From: Streptomyces avidinii
GTDB taxonomy: Bacteria > Actinomycetota > Actinomycetes > Streptomycetales > Streptomycetaceae
Length of the DNA: 64,000 nt
Assembly (NCBI RefSeq): GCF_014650695.1
Contig: NZ_BMVL01000011.1
Coordinates: 124,001 to 188,000 of the forward strand
Direction: 5' to 3'
Shown here: one piece after another, positions 33,036 through 41,785 of the stretch
Numbering within the stretch: the stretch's first letter is position 1
Layout of the letters: each line of letters opens with the position of its first letter
Translations under genes and position numbers: made by a program
The notes under the pieces: generated by a model
Told to the model about the DNA's origin: nothing
Database searches by the model: none
The model's input: only the letters and a program-made list of their open reading frames with translations

Positions 33036-34835
33036 TCAGGCCTGGACGGCAGGCTGGAGCGGGGCCTCCCACACCACGGTGGTCCCGCCGCCGTCATCCC
33101 CGATGCCCGGGCCGTACGAACTCGAACCGCCCAGCGACTCGGCCCGGCGACGCAGGTTCCGCAGTCCGCTGCGGCGGCCGCCCTCGGCGATGCCCACCCC
33201 GTTGTCGGCGACCTCCAGCCGGACCCCGGGCCGGCCGTCGGCGAGCGTGACCGTCGAGTCGAGCACCACCTCGATCCGGGTCGCCTCGGCATGGCGGAAG
33301 GCATTGGACAGCGCCTCGCGGAGCGCGGCGATCAGGTTCTTGCCGACCAGCTCGCCGACGGCCGCGTCGATCGGTCCGAGGAAGCGGTGCGCGGGCTTGA
33401 AACCCAGGGGCACAGCGGCCATGTTGATCTCGCGCAGCACTCGGGTGCGCAACCCGGAGGGGGCCTCTGCCGGTCCCTGCTGGAGGGCGAAGATCGCGGT
33501 GCGGATCTCCTGGATCGTCACGTCCAGTTCGTCCACGGCCTTGCCCACGCCGTCGCGCACCTCGGGGACGATGGACCGGCGCTGGGCGCCCTCCAGCATC
33601 AGCCCGGTGGCGAAGAGCCGCTGGATGACCAGGTCGTGAAGGTCGCGGGCGATCCGGTCGCGGTCCTCGAACACCGCCAGCCGTTCGCGGTCGCGCTGTG
33701 CCTCGGCCATCATCAGGGCGAGCGCCGCCTGGGAGGCGAACTGTGTGGCCAGCGTTCGCTCGGCCTCGGTGAAGGGCCGCCCGCCGCGGGCCCGGGGGGT
33801 GACCAGCGCGCCCAGCACCCGCCCGCCGCTCTGCAGGGGCAGCATCATGCAGGGGCCGTACTGGCTGGTGAGCTTGCCGATCATGCGAGGGTCGGCGGCC
33901 GCGTCGTCCACGAACACCGGCTCGCCCTCCAGCAACCGGTCCACCACCGGGCTCTCGGCCGGGATCACCACACCGAGCGAAGTGGCCGGGTTCTCGGCGG
34001 AGACCGCGACGATCTCCATCCCGCCCTCCTCGGCCGGCAGCAGGACGATCCCGGCGGCGGAGTCGGCCAGTCGGCGGGCCTGTTCGGCGACCACCGCGAG
34101 GGCGTCGTCGGCGTCCCCGCCGGACAGGAGGGCGGTGGTGACGGCCACCGATCCGTCGATCCACCGCTCGCGCTGGGTGGCGGCCTCGTACAGCCGGGCG
34201 TTGCCGATGGCGATGCCGGCCTCGGTGGCCAGCACGCGGACCATGTGGAGGTCGTAGTCGTTGAACTCGCCGCCGCCCTTCTTCTCGGCGAGGTAGAGAT
34301 TGCCGAAGATCTCTCCCTGCACCCGGATCGGCACGCCGAGAAAGGTCTTCATGGGCGGGTGGTGCGGCGGGAACCCCGCCGAGCGCGGGTCCTTCGTCAG
34401 ATCGGCCAGCCGCACCGTGTCGGAGTGGGAGATCAATGCTCCGAGCAGTCCCCGTTTCCCGTCGGGACGGTGTCCGATCTTCCGGGCGTCCGCGGGGCTG
34501 ATTCCGTGGGTGACGAAGTCCGAGAGCCCGCGGCCCTCCGTGTCGACGACGCCGATCGCCGCGTAGCGGGCGTCCGCGAGCTCGGCCGCGGTCTCGCAGA
34601 TCCGGTCCAGCGTGGAGTGCAGTTCGAGCCCGGTCCCGACCGACCTCATGGCCTCCAGCAGCTGCGGGACACGGGCCGTGAGCTCGGTGGACAGGCCGTG
34701 CAGACTCCTGGCGGCCCGGGTGGCAGCCACAAGCGGGTCCGGTGATGCGGCCGTCCCCGCCGACGGATCCGTGGAGGGATCCGTCGATGAACCCGCTGAC
34801 GGATCCGGCGATTCCTGCGGCTGCTGCGCTGACAT
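33036..34835 (-). CDS. GAF-GAF sensor histidine kinase (DevS/NreB type), orphan
   Basis: 599 residues, soluble. After a Ser/Pro/Asp-rich N-terminus (TDPSTDPSAG repeats) come two GAF domains (residues about 60-210 and 225-375), the second containing VPAES-like ligand pocket features and DPRMIGKL. The HisKA_3 phosphoacceptor is RIARDLHDLVIQRLFATG near residue 395 and the HATPase has ADNGVGIAEGGRRSGL. Domain order matches the DevS/DosT redox and gas sensors, though heme binding cannot be judged by eye. No response regulator is adjacent. It lies 21 bases from cydDC, so a link to respiration is possible. Confidence 0.9.
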   Translation of the reverse strand: MSAQQPQESPDPSAGSSTDPSTDPSAGTAASPDPLVAATRAARSLHGLSTELTARVPQLLEAMRSVGTGLELHSTLDRICETAAELADARYAAIGVVDTEGRGLSDFVTHGISPADARKIGHRPDGKRGLLGALISHSDTVRLADLTKDPRSAGFPPHHPPMKTFLGVPIRVQGEIFGNLYLAEKKGGGEFNDYDLHMVRVLATEAGIAIGNARLYEAATQRERWIDGSVAVTTALLSGGDADDALAVVAEQARRLADSAAGIVLLPAEEGGMEIVAVSAENPATSLGVVIPAESPVVDRLLEGEPVFVDDAAADPRMIGKLTSQYGPCMMLPLQSGGRVLGALVTPRARGGRPFTEAERTLATQFASQAALALMMAEAQRDRERLAVFEDRDRIARDLHDLVIQRLFATGLMLEGAQRRSIVPEVRDGVGKAVDELDVTIQEIRTAIFALQQGPAEAPSGLRTRVLREINMAAVPLGFKPAHRFLGPIDAAVGELVGKNLIAALREALSNAFRHAEATRIEVVLDSTVTLADGRPGVRLEVADNGVGIAEGGRRSGLRNLRRRAESLGGSSSYGPGIGDDGGGTTVVWEAPLQPAVQA

Positions 34836-34856
34836 GGTCTTGAGAGTAGTTAGTCC

Positions 34857-37800
34857 CTATTGGCGGGGAAAGTTGGCCAAAGTCCCGTCCGTTGCCCTTT
34901 CCCGCTCCAGCAGCCGCCGCAGCGGTCCCTCGGCAACGGCCAGCTCCGCGTACGGGCCGCGCTGCACGACCTCGCCGCGGTCCAGCACGAGAACCTCGTC
35001 GACCGCCTCCAGGCCGGCCAGCCGGTGCGTGATCAGCACGGTGGTCCGGCCCTCGGTCGCGGCCAGCAGGTCCGCCGTCAGGGCATCCGCCGTGGCCAGG
35101 TCCAGATGCTCGGCCGGCTCGTCCAGCACCAGTACGGGGAAGTCGGCGAGCAGCGCCCGCGCCAGGGCCAGCCGCTGGCGCTGGCCACCCGAGATCCGCT
35201 CCCCGTGCTCACCGACCAGCGTGTCCAGCCCGTCCGGAAGGCCGTCCGCCCACTCCAGCAGCCGGGCCGCGGCGAGCGCTTCCCGCAACTGCTCCTCGCT
35301 CGCACCGGTCCGGGCCAGGCGCAGGTTCTCCCGTACCGAGCTGTCGAAGATGTGGGCGTCCTGGGCGCACAGGCCCACGAGGGCGCGGACGTCGTCGCCG
35401 TCGAGGGTCCGCACGTCGCTCCCGCCCAGGTCGTACGTGCCCTCGGCCGGATCCAGGAACCGGAGGAGGACCTGCGCCAGGGTGGTCTTGCCGGACCCCG
35501 AGAGCCCGACGACGGCGATGCGACGGCCGGCCTCCAGGGTCAGGTTCATGTCGCGCAGCGCGGCACGTTCCTGGCCGGGGTGGCGGGCGGTGAGTCCCGA
35601 CAGCCGCAGCGGGAACGGCGTGGCGGGGGCCGCGGCAGCCTGCTCGGGCTCGGCGACCGGGACCGTCGCGTCGATGACCTCGTAGACCCGCTCCGCGCTG
35701 CGGCGCACCCGCTGGCGGTACTGGACGGCGAGCGGGAGTCCGTTCACCGCCTCGAAGGCAGCCAGCGGTGTCAGGACCGCGACGGCCATGGCCACGCCGG
35801 AAAGCCGTCCGTCGTGCACGGCGTCGGAGGCGACAGCCGCGGCGGCCACGACGGTGAGCCCGCACAGAAGGGCCGACAGACCGCTGCCCAGCCCGGCCGC
35901 GGCCGAGCCCCTGGCGGCGATGCGGGTCAGCAGACCGTCGCTCTCCCGCGCCCGTCCCTTGCGGTCCTCCAGGGCGCCGGCCACCGTCAGCTCAGCGGTG
36001 CCGGTGAGCAGATCGGCCACCTGGGTGGCGAGTTCGCCCCGGGCGGGCGCGAGCCTGCGCTCGGCGTGCCGGGCGCAGGCTCCGCTCACCAGCGGCACCC
36101 CGATGCCGGCGGCGAGCAGTCCGACGGCGAGCACGGCTCCGGCCTCGGGAAGCAGCCAGGTGGTGAAGGCGACCGAGCCGGTTCCGACGAGCACGGCGGT
36201 GCCGACGGGCAGCAGCCAGCGCAGCCAGTAGTCCTGAAGTGCGTCGGCGTCGGCCACCAGCCGGGCCAGCAGGTCCCCGCGCCGGTGTTCGCGCAGTCCG
36301 GCGGGTGCGATGCGCTCCAGTCGGCGGTACACGGAGACCCGCAGGTCGGCGAGCATCCGCAGCACGGCGTCGTGGGAGACGAGCCGCTCGGCGTATCGGA
36401 AGACGGCGCGGCCCATGCCGAAGGCGCGGGTGGCCGTGACGGCCACCATCAGGTAGAGCACGGGCGGCTGTTCCGAGGCGCGAGAGATCAGCCAGCCCGA
36501 CACGGCCATCAGGCCGACGCTGCATCCGACGGCCAGCGCCCCCAGCAACAGCCCTAGCCGGAACCGTCCTTGCCAGGCTCGTGCGACCGCCCGTACCCGG
36601 CGCAACGGGTCGTGCGGCGCAACAGAGCCGGCCGCCCCCACACCGGCCGGGACCGGGCCGGGGCCGCCGGACCACGCCCGCTCGGGCGCGGTACCGAGGA
36701 TCCACTCCCCGGCGTCCGGGGCGTGATCGCCGGCATCCGAAGCGTGATCGCCGGACGCACCGGAGGACAGGAACTCGGCGCCGACCGGGGACGCGGCGCG
36801 GCGGGGGAGTGCCCGCCCGGCCGACGGCCCCGAAAGCGCCCCGGGGCCGTCACCGGCAGCCATCGTCACCACCCGGTCCGCGACGGCGAGCAGTGCCGGC
36901 CGGTGCACGACCAGCAGGACGGTCCGTCCCGCGGAAAGCCGCCGGACCGCGTCCACGATCCCCGCCTCGGTCTCGCCGTCGAGCGCCGCGGTCGGCTCGT
37001 CCAGCAGCAGCACGGGCCGGTCCGCCAGGAACGCGCGCGCCAGGGCCAGCCGCTGCCGCTGTCCGGCGGACAGCCCCACACCGCCCTCACCCAGCGGGGT
37101 CTGCGCCCCCCTCGGCAGGGCGCTCACGAAGTCCCAGGCCCCGGCGTCCTTCAACGCCGCGGCCACATCGTCGTCACAGGCCCCCGGGCGGGCCAGCCGG
37201 ACGTTCTCGGCGATCGTCCCGGCGAACAGGTGCGGGCGCTGCGGCACCCAGGCGATCCGGTCCCGCCAGTGCTCCTGAGACAGTTCGGCCAGGTCCACCC
37301 CCGCGACCCGTACCCGCCCGGCGGTCGGCGTCACGAACCCCAGCAGTACTTGGAGGAGGGTGGACTTCCCCGCTCCGCTCGGGCCGGTGAGGGCCACGCA
37401 CTCCCCCGGCCCGACCGTCAGGGAGACCGGCCTCGGGGAGTCCTCGCCCCGGCCCTCGTAGCGGACGGCGATCCCGTCGATCTCGATCCGCAGGGGAGCG
37501 CCGGCCGGCAGCTCGGCCGTACCGGCCGGACCGGTGGCGGGGGTCTCCAGGACCTCGAAGATCTCCTCGGCGGCCGCCAGCCCTTCGGCGGCGGCGTGGT
37601 ACTGGGCCCCGACCTGGCGCAGTGGCAGGTACGCCTCGGGAGCCAGGATCAGGATCACCAGGCCGGTGTAGAGGTCCAGTTCGCCGTGGACCAGCCGCAT
37701 GCCGATGGTGACGGCCACCAGGGCCACGGACAGGGTCGCCAACAGCTCCAGTGCGAAGGAGGAGAGGAAGGCGATGCGCAGGGTCCGCATCGTCGCGCGC

Positions 37801-38492
37801 CGGTAATCGTCGGTGATCTTGCGGATCGACTCGGCCTGCGCCTTGGCCCGGCCGAAGACCTTCAGGGTGGGAAGACCGGCCACCACGTCCAGGAAGTGCC
37901 CCGACAGCCGGGACAGCAGTCGCCACTGGCGGTCCATCCGGGACTGGGTGGCCATGCCGATGAGGATCATGAACACCGGGATCAGCGGCAGCGTCACCAC
38001 GATGATGGCCGCCGACACCCAGTCCTCGGTGACGATGCGGGCGAGCACTGCCACCGGAACGACCACCGCGAGCCCCAGCTGGGGCAGGTAGCGGGAGAAG
38101 TAGTCGTCGAGCGCGTCCACCCCGCGGGTGGCCAGTGACACCAGCGATCCGGTGCGCTGCCCGGTCAGCCACCCGGGTCCGAGCTCCGCGGCCCGGTCCA
38201 GCAACCTGCCCCGCAGCTCCGACTTGACCGCCGCGCCGGCCCGGTGCGCGGCCAGTTCCGTCAGCCAGGCGATCAACCCGCGCCCGAGCGCCACCGCCGC
38301 GAGCAGCAGCAGGGGCGTCCGCAGCGCCCGCCCGTCGAGCCCCTGCTCGAAGGCACCGACCACGACCTCGGCGATCAGCATCGCCTGACCGACGACCAAC
38401 CCCGCTCCGGCAAGACCCAGGGCCACCACCGCCCCCAGGAAGAGGCGGGTGGAACGGGCGTACCGGAGCAGGCGCGGGTCGATCGGTTTCAC
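34857..38492 (-). CDS. cydDC: Fused CydD-CydC ABC exporter
   Basis: 1211 residues from GTG at 38492; an ATG three codons upstream (38501) sits directly against the GAGGGG ribosome-binding site, leaving no spacing, whereas the GTG has nine bases. Either start falls in or beside a ParB site. Two half-transporters: CydD-like helices then Walker A GPSGAGKSTLL and LSAGQRQRLALARAF; a linker near residue 570; CydC-like helices then GLSGSGKTTLA and ISGGQRQRLALARAL. In E. coli CydDC exports cysteine and glutathione and is needed to assemble cytochrome bd. Separate cydD and cydC are usual elsewhere; the fusion is normal in Streptomyces. Confidence 0.92.
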   Translation of the reverse strand: MKPIDPRLLRYARSTRLFLGAVVALGLAGAGLVVGQAMLIAEVVVGAFEQGLDGRALRTPLLLLAAVALGRGLIAWLTELAAHRAGAAVKSELRGRLLDRAAELGPGWLTGQRTGSLVSLATRGVDALDDYFSRYLPQLGLAVVVPVAVLARIVTEDWVSAAIIVVTLPLIPVFMILIGMATQSRMDRQWRLLSRLSGHFLDVVAGLPTLKVFGRAKAQAESIRKITDDYRRATMRTLRIAFLSSFALELLATLSVALVAVTIGMRLVHGELDLYTGLVILILAPEAYLPLRQVGAQYHAAAEGLAAAEEIFEVLETPATGPAGTAELPAGAPLRIEIDGIAVRYEGRGEDSPRPVSLTVGPGECVALTGPSGAGKSTLLQVLLGFVTPTAGRVRVAGVDLAELSQEHWRDRIAWVPQRPHLFAGTIAENVRLARPGACDDDVAAALKDAGAWDFVSALPRGAQTPLGEGGVGLSAGQRQRLALARAFLADRPVLLLDEPTAALDGETEAGIVDAVRRLSAGRTVLLVVHRPALLAVADRVVTMAAGDGPGALSGPSAGRALPRRAASPVGAEFLSSGASGDHASDAGDHAPDAGEWILGTAPERAWSGGPGPVPAGVGAAGSVAPHDPLRRVRAVARAWQGRFRLGLLLGALAVGCSVGLMAVSGWLISRASEQPPVLYLMVAVTATRAFGMGRAVFRYAERLVSHDAVLRMLADLRVSVYRRLERIAPAGLREHRRGDLLARLVADADALQDYWLRWLLPVGTAVLVGTGSVAFTTWLLPEAGAVLAVGLLAAGIGVPLVSGACARHAERRLAPARGELATQVADLLTGTAELTVAGALEDRKGRARESDGLLTRIAARGSAAAGLGSGLSALLCGLTVVAAAAVASDAVHDGRLSGVAMAVAVLTPLAAFEAVNGLPLAVQYRQRVRRSAERVYEVIDATVPVAEPEQAAAAPATPFPLRLSGLTARHPGQERAALRDMNLTLEAGRRIAVVGLSGSGKTTLAQVLLRFLDPAEGTYDLGGSDVRTLDGDDVRALVGLCAQDAHIFDSSVRENLRLARTGASEEQLREALAAARLLEWADGLPDGLDTLVGEHGERISGGQRQRLALARALLADFPVLVLDEPAEHLDLATADALTADLLAATEGRTTVLITHRLAGLEAVDEVLVLDRGEVVQRGPYAELAVAEGPLRRLLERERATDGTLANFPRQ

Positions 38493-38499
38493 GTGAAAC
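38486..38499. other. parS: parS site at the start of cydDC
   Basis: Perfect GTTTCACGTGAAAC overlapping the first codons of cydDC on the minus strand; the GTG chosen as start lies within it. Confidence 0.92.
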
Positions 38500-38545
38500 A
38501 TCCCCTCGGGGAGGTCAGCCGGACAGGCGGGTCATGCGCAGGAAC

Positions 38546-39547
38546 TCAGTGCACGTCGACGATGTGCTGCGTCCCGATCCGCTTGCGGAACACCCAGTAC
38601 GTCCAGCCCTGGTAGAGCAGGACGAGCGGGGTGGCCACGGCCGCACACCAGGTCATGATCTTCAGGGTGTACGGGCTGGACGAGGCGTTGGTGACCGTGA
38701 GGTTCCAGGCGTCGTTCAGCGAGGACGGCATGACGTTCGGGAAGAGCGTGAGGAAGAGCATCGCGACGGCCGCCGCGATGGTGACCCCGGAGAGTGCGAA
38801 CGACCAGCCCTCGCGGCCGGCCAGGTTGAAGCCGAGTGCCGCGACCAGCGCCAGCACCGCGACGACCATCGCGATCAGACTCGTGCCGTCGCCGCGCGAG
38901 ACCTGGGTCCAGCCCAGGAAGACCAGGGCCAGGACGGCGGTGACGACGCCCAGCCGGGTCGCCAGCTTCCGCGAGCGATCCCGGATGTCACCGACGGTCT
39001 TGAGCGAGGCGAAGACCGCGCCGTGGAAGGTGAACAGGGTGAGGGTGACCAGTCCGCCGAGGATCGAGTAGACGTTCAGCAGGTCGAGGAAGCTGCCGAC
39101 GTACTCCATGTTCTCGTCGATCTTGACGCCGCGCACGATGTTGGCGAAGGCGACACCCCACAGGAACGCGGGGATCAGCGAGGTCCAGAAGATCGCGTGT
39201 TCCCAGTTGGTCTGCCAGCGGTCCTCGGGGCGCTTGTGGCGGTACTCGAAGGCGACGCCACGGATGATGAGGCAGATCAGAATGATCAGCAGCGGCAGGT
39301 AGAAGCCGGAGAAGAGGGTGGCGTACCAGTCGGGGAAGGCGGCGAAGGTGGCCCCGCCCGCGGTGAGCAGCCAGACCTCGTTGCCGTCCCACACGGGCCC
39401 GATCGTGTTGATCAGGACCCGCTTCTCCGTGCGGTCGCGAGCGAGCAGCTTGGTGAGTACGCCGACTCCGAAGTCGAAGCCCTCCAGGAAGAAGTAGCCG
39501 GTCCACAGGACGGCGATGAGTACGAACCAGACATCGTGGAGTTGCAT
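38546..39547 (-). CDS. cydB: Cytochrome bd oxidase subunit II
   Basis: 333 residues, nine or so membrane helices. Begins MQLHDVWFVLIAVLWTGYFFLEGFDFGVG, the usual CydB N-terminus, and contains GPVWDGNEVWLL, both highly conserved. Together with CydA it forms the quinol oxidase that reduces oxygen at low tension without proton pumping. 18 bases separate it from cydA and about 50 from cydDC, in one operon. Confidence 0.96.
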   Translation of the reverse strand: MQLHDVWFVLIAVLWTGYFFLEGFDFGVGVLTKLLARDRTEKRVLINTIGPVWDGNEVWLLTAGGATFAAFPDWYATLFSGFYLPLLIILICLIIRGVAFEYRHKRPEDRWQTNWEHAIFWTSLIPAFLWGVAFANIVRGVKIDENMEYVGSFLDLLNVYSILGGLVTLTLFTFHGAVFASLKTVGDIRDRSRKLATRLGVVTAVLALVFLGWTQVSRGDGTSLIAMVVAVLALVAALGFNLAGREGWSFALSGVTIAAAVAMLFLTLFPNVMPSSLNDAWNLTVTNASSSPYTLKIMTWCAAVATPLVLLYQGWTYWVFRKRIGTQHIVDVH

Positions 39548-39565
39548 GGTGTGCGCTCCTCGGCC

Positions 39566-41071
39566 TCAGTACGAGAAGGCCATCGGCCGGTCGGGGTTCT
39601 TGTCGTCCCCACCGATCTTGGTGGGCGGGTTGAGGTCTGCCTCGGTGAGTTCGGGCGGTCCGGCCTTGACGTACTTGACGAGGAGCTTGACCTCGATCAC
39701 GGCCAGCACGGCGTACAGCAGCGTGAAGCCGATCATCGAGGTGAGTACCTCGCCCTGGGAGACGTGCGGCGAGACGGCGTCCCTGGTGCGCAGGACCCCG
39801 TAGACCACCCAGGGCTGGCGGCCCATCTCGGTGAAGATCCATCCCCAGGAGTTGGCGATCAGCGGGAAGCCCATCGTCCAGAGCGCGACGATCCAGTACA
39901 GGTTGGCGAACTTCGGGCTCAGCGGCTTCTTGAAGAGCACCAGGTGCGGGACCTCGTCCTCCTCCGTGCGCAGCTGCGCAGGCAGCAGGAGCCGCTTGCG
40001 GGTCAGCCACAACCCCAGTGCTCCGACGCCGACGGAGGCCATGCCGAAGCCGATCATCCAGCGGAAGCCCCAGTAGGCGACCGCGATGTTGGGCCGGTAG
40101 TCGCCGGGGCCGTACTTCTCCTGCTCGGCCTTGTTCACGTCGTTGATGCCCGGGACGAAAGAGGTGAAGTCGTCGTTGGCCAGGAACGAGAGCAGGCCGG
40201 GGATCTCTATCGCCACCTTGTTGTGGCCCTTGTCGACGTCTCCGTAGGCGAATACGGAGAAGGGCGCGGGCGCCTCGCCGTCCCACAGCGCTTCCGCGGC
40301 GGCCATCTTCATCGGCTGCTGCTTGTACATCACCTTGCCCAGCAGGTCACCGCTGATCGCCGTGCCCATTCCGGCGATGATCATGACGATCAGGCCGAGG
40401 CGCAGCGAGCTCCGCATCACGGGCACGTGCTTCTTGCGCGCCAGGTGATAGGCGGAGATTCCCGCCATGAAGGCGCCGCCGACCAGGAAGGCGGCCGTGA
40501 TGGTGTGGAAGAACTGGGTGAGAGCCGTGTTCTGGGTCAGGACGACCCAGAAGTCGGTGAGCTCGGCGCGACCCCGCTCCTCGTTGATGCGGTACCCGAC
40601 CGGGTGCTGCATCCAGGAATTGGCCGCCAGGATGAAATAGGCGGACAGGACGGTGCCGATGGAGACCATCCAGATGCAGGCGAGGTGGATCTTCTTCGGC
40701 AGCTTGTCCCAGCCGAAGATCCACAGGCCGATGAAGGTCGACTCGAAGAAGAAGGCGATCAGTGCCTCGAAGGCGAGGGGGGCCCCGAAGATGTCGCCGA
40801 CGAATCGCGAGTAGTCGGACCAGTTCATGCCGAACTGGAACTCCTGCACGATGCCGGTGACGACACCCATCGCGATATTGATCAAGAAAAGCTTGCCCCA
40901 GAACTTCGTGGCCCTGAGGTACTTCTCCTTCTCGGTACGCACCCATGCGGTCTGCAGGCCGGCCGTGAGCGCGGCGAGCGAGATCGTCAAAGGCACGAAG
41001 AGGAAGTGATAGACGGTGGTGATTCCGAACTGCCATCGCGCCAGAGTCTCCGGCGCCAAAGCTAGGTCCAC
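39566..41071 (-). CDS. cydA: Cytochrome bd oxidase subunit I
   Basis: 501 residues from GTG at 41071 with an AGGAGACGAGGAC ribosome-binding region. The heme b595/d His is in FGITTVYHFLF near residue 19; conserved GRQPW motif near the Q loop (MGRQPWVVYGVLRTRDAVS). The Q loop is of the short type. First gene of cydAB-cydDC, controlled by the Rex operator upstream. A large antisense open frame (843 codons) covering this gene is an artefact. Confidence 0.96.
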   Translation of the reverse strand: MDLALAPETLARWQFGITTVYHFLFVPLTISLAALTAGLQTAWVRTEKEKYLRATKFWGKLFLINIAMGVVTGIVQEFQFGMNWSDYSRFVGDIFGAPLAFEALIAFFFESTFIGLWIFGWDKLPKKIHLACIWMVSIGTVLSAYFILAANSWMQHPVGYRINEERGRAELTDFWVVLTQNTALTQFFHTITAAFLVGGAFMAGISAYHLARKKHVPVMRSSLRLGLIVMIIAGMGTAISGDLLGKVMYKQQPMKMAAAEALWDGEAPAPFSVFAYGDVDKGHNKVAIEIPGLLSFLANDDFTSFVPGINDVNKAEQEKYGPGDYRPNIAVAYWGFRWMIGFGMASVGVGALGLWLTRKRLLLPAQLRTEEDEVPHLVLFKKPLSPKFANLYWIVALWTMGFPLIANSWGWIFTEMGRQPWVVYGVLRTRDAVSPHVSQGEVLTSMIGFTLLYAVLAVIEVKLLVKYVKAGPPELTEADLNPPTKIGGDDKNPDRPMAFSY

Positions 41072-41156
41072 GTCCTCGTCTCCTTCGGGTCGCCGTGGTC
41101 ACAGCGGCAGTCTGCCTGGTGTGTCCCACGCAATACGGGAGTAAGTAGGACACGCT

Positions 41157-41172
41157 TGTGAACGCGTTCACA
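41157..41172. promoter_or_regulatory. Rex operator controlling cydABDC
   Basis: Perfect 16-bp dyad TGTGAACGCGTTCACA, matching the S. coelicolor Rex operator consensus, 85 bases before cydA. A third half-site follows: GCTTGTGAA (41154-41162) is complementary to TTCACAAGC (41173-41181), giving a second nested dyad. Rex is an NADH/NAD+ sensor that represses cyd when NADH is low (established in S. coelicolor). Confidence 0.93.
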
Positions 41173-41235
41173 TTCACAAGCATTATGTCGCACCACTCTC
41201 GGACACCTTCGGGCGGGGTACCCCTCTAGCCAATC

Positions 41236-41256
41236 CATTCAACAGATTGTTGAATG
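41236..41256. promoter_or_regulatory. Candidate operator over the 5' end of the cyclophilin-fold gene
   Basis: Perfect dyad with arms CATTCAACA and TGTTGAATG around three bases. It covers the upstream ATG at 41254, favouring the ATG at 41263 as the start. Looks like a GntR- or IclR-type operator; no cognate regulator is adjacent. Confidence 0.5.
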
Positions 41257-41262
41257 CGGCTC

Positions 41263-41631
41263 ATGCAGATACGAATCTCGTGGCCTGCGGGCCAGCTCAC
41301 CGCAACCCTCGACGAGACCCCGGCCAGCAAGGCGCTGGCCGAGGCCCTTCCGATTTCCGCCTCCGCGAACACCTGGGGCGAGGAGGTCTACTTCGACACC
41401 GGCGTCTCCGTCGCCCTGGAGGACGACGCGAGGCAGGTCGTCGATCCCGGCACGGTCGCGTTCTGGACCGAGGGCGACGCCCTCGCGCTGCCCTACGGCC
41501 CCACTCCCATCTCGCGCGGCGGCGAGAGCCGCCTCGCGAGCCCCTGCAACGTGCTCGGCTCCTTCGACGGCGACCCCCGCCTGCTGTCCACCGTCCGCGA
41601 CGGCGATCCCGTCCGGGTGGAACTCGTCTGA
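41263..41631 (+). CDS. Cyclophilin-like fold protein
   Basis: 122 residues from the ATG at 41263 (ATG 41254 is in frame but lies in a palindrome). Single domain: MQIRISWPAGQLTATLDET then a beta-barrel-like pattern with WGEEVYFDTGV, VAFWTEGDALALPYGP and NVLGSFDGD. It resembles the small cyclophilin-like domain proteins of bacteria (PF04126/PF18050), which lack prolyl-isomerase catalytic residues; function unknown. No clear ribosome-binding site. The 154-base gap to the convergent hisC is a GC-rich, GGAGC-repeat stretch with weak hairpins. Confidence 0.8.
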   Translation: MQIRISWPAGQLTATLDETPASKALAEALPISASANTWGEEVYFDTGVSVALEDDARQVVDPGTVAFWTEGDALALPYGPTPISRGGESRLASPCNVLGSFDGDPRLLSTVRDGDPVRVELV

Positions 41632-41785
41632 GCCACCGGAACGGTCAGGCCGGCAGGACATCCCCGGCGGACCCAGCGGCTCCGCGACCGCCCGGAGCTC
41701 CGAGCACGCCGGAGCTCCCGCCCCGAGGCTCCCGGAGCCGGCGCAGCCCCCGGAGCCGGCAGGACTCCAGGAGCCCACGCAGCCC

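Noticed and set aside
38534..41065. An 843-codon open frame antisense to cydB and cydA
   Set aside because: High-G+C third-position artefact; its sequence is Arg/Glu/Val rich with no domain, while cydA and cydB on the other strand are unmistakable.
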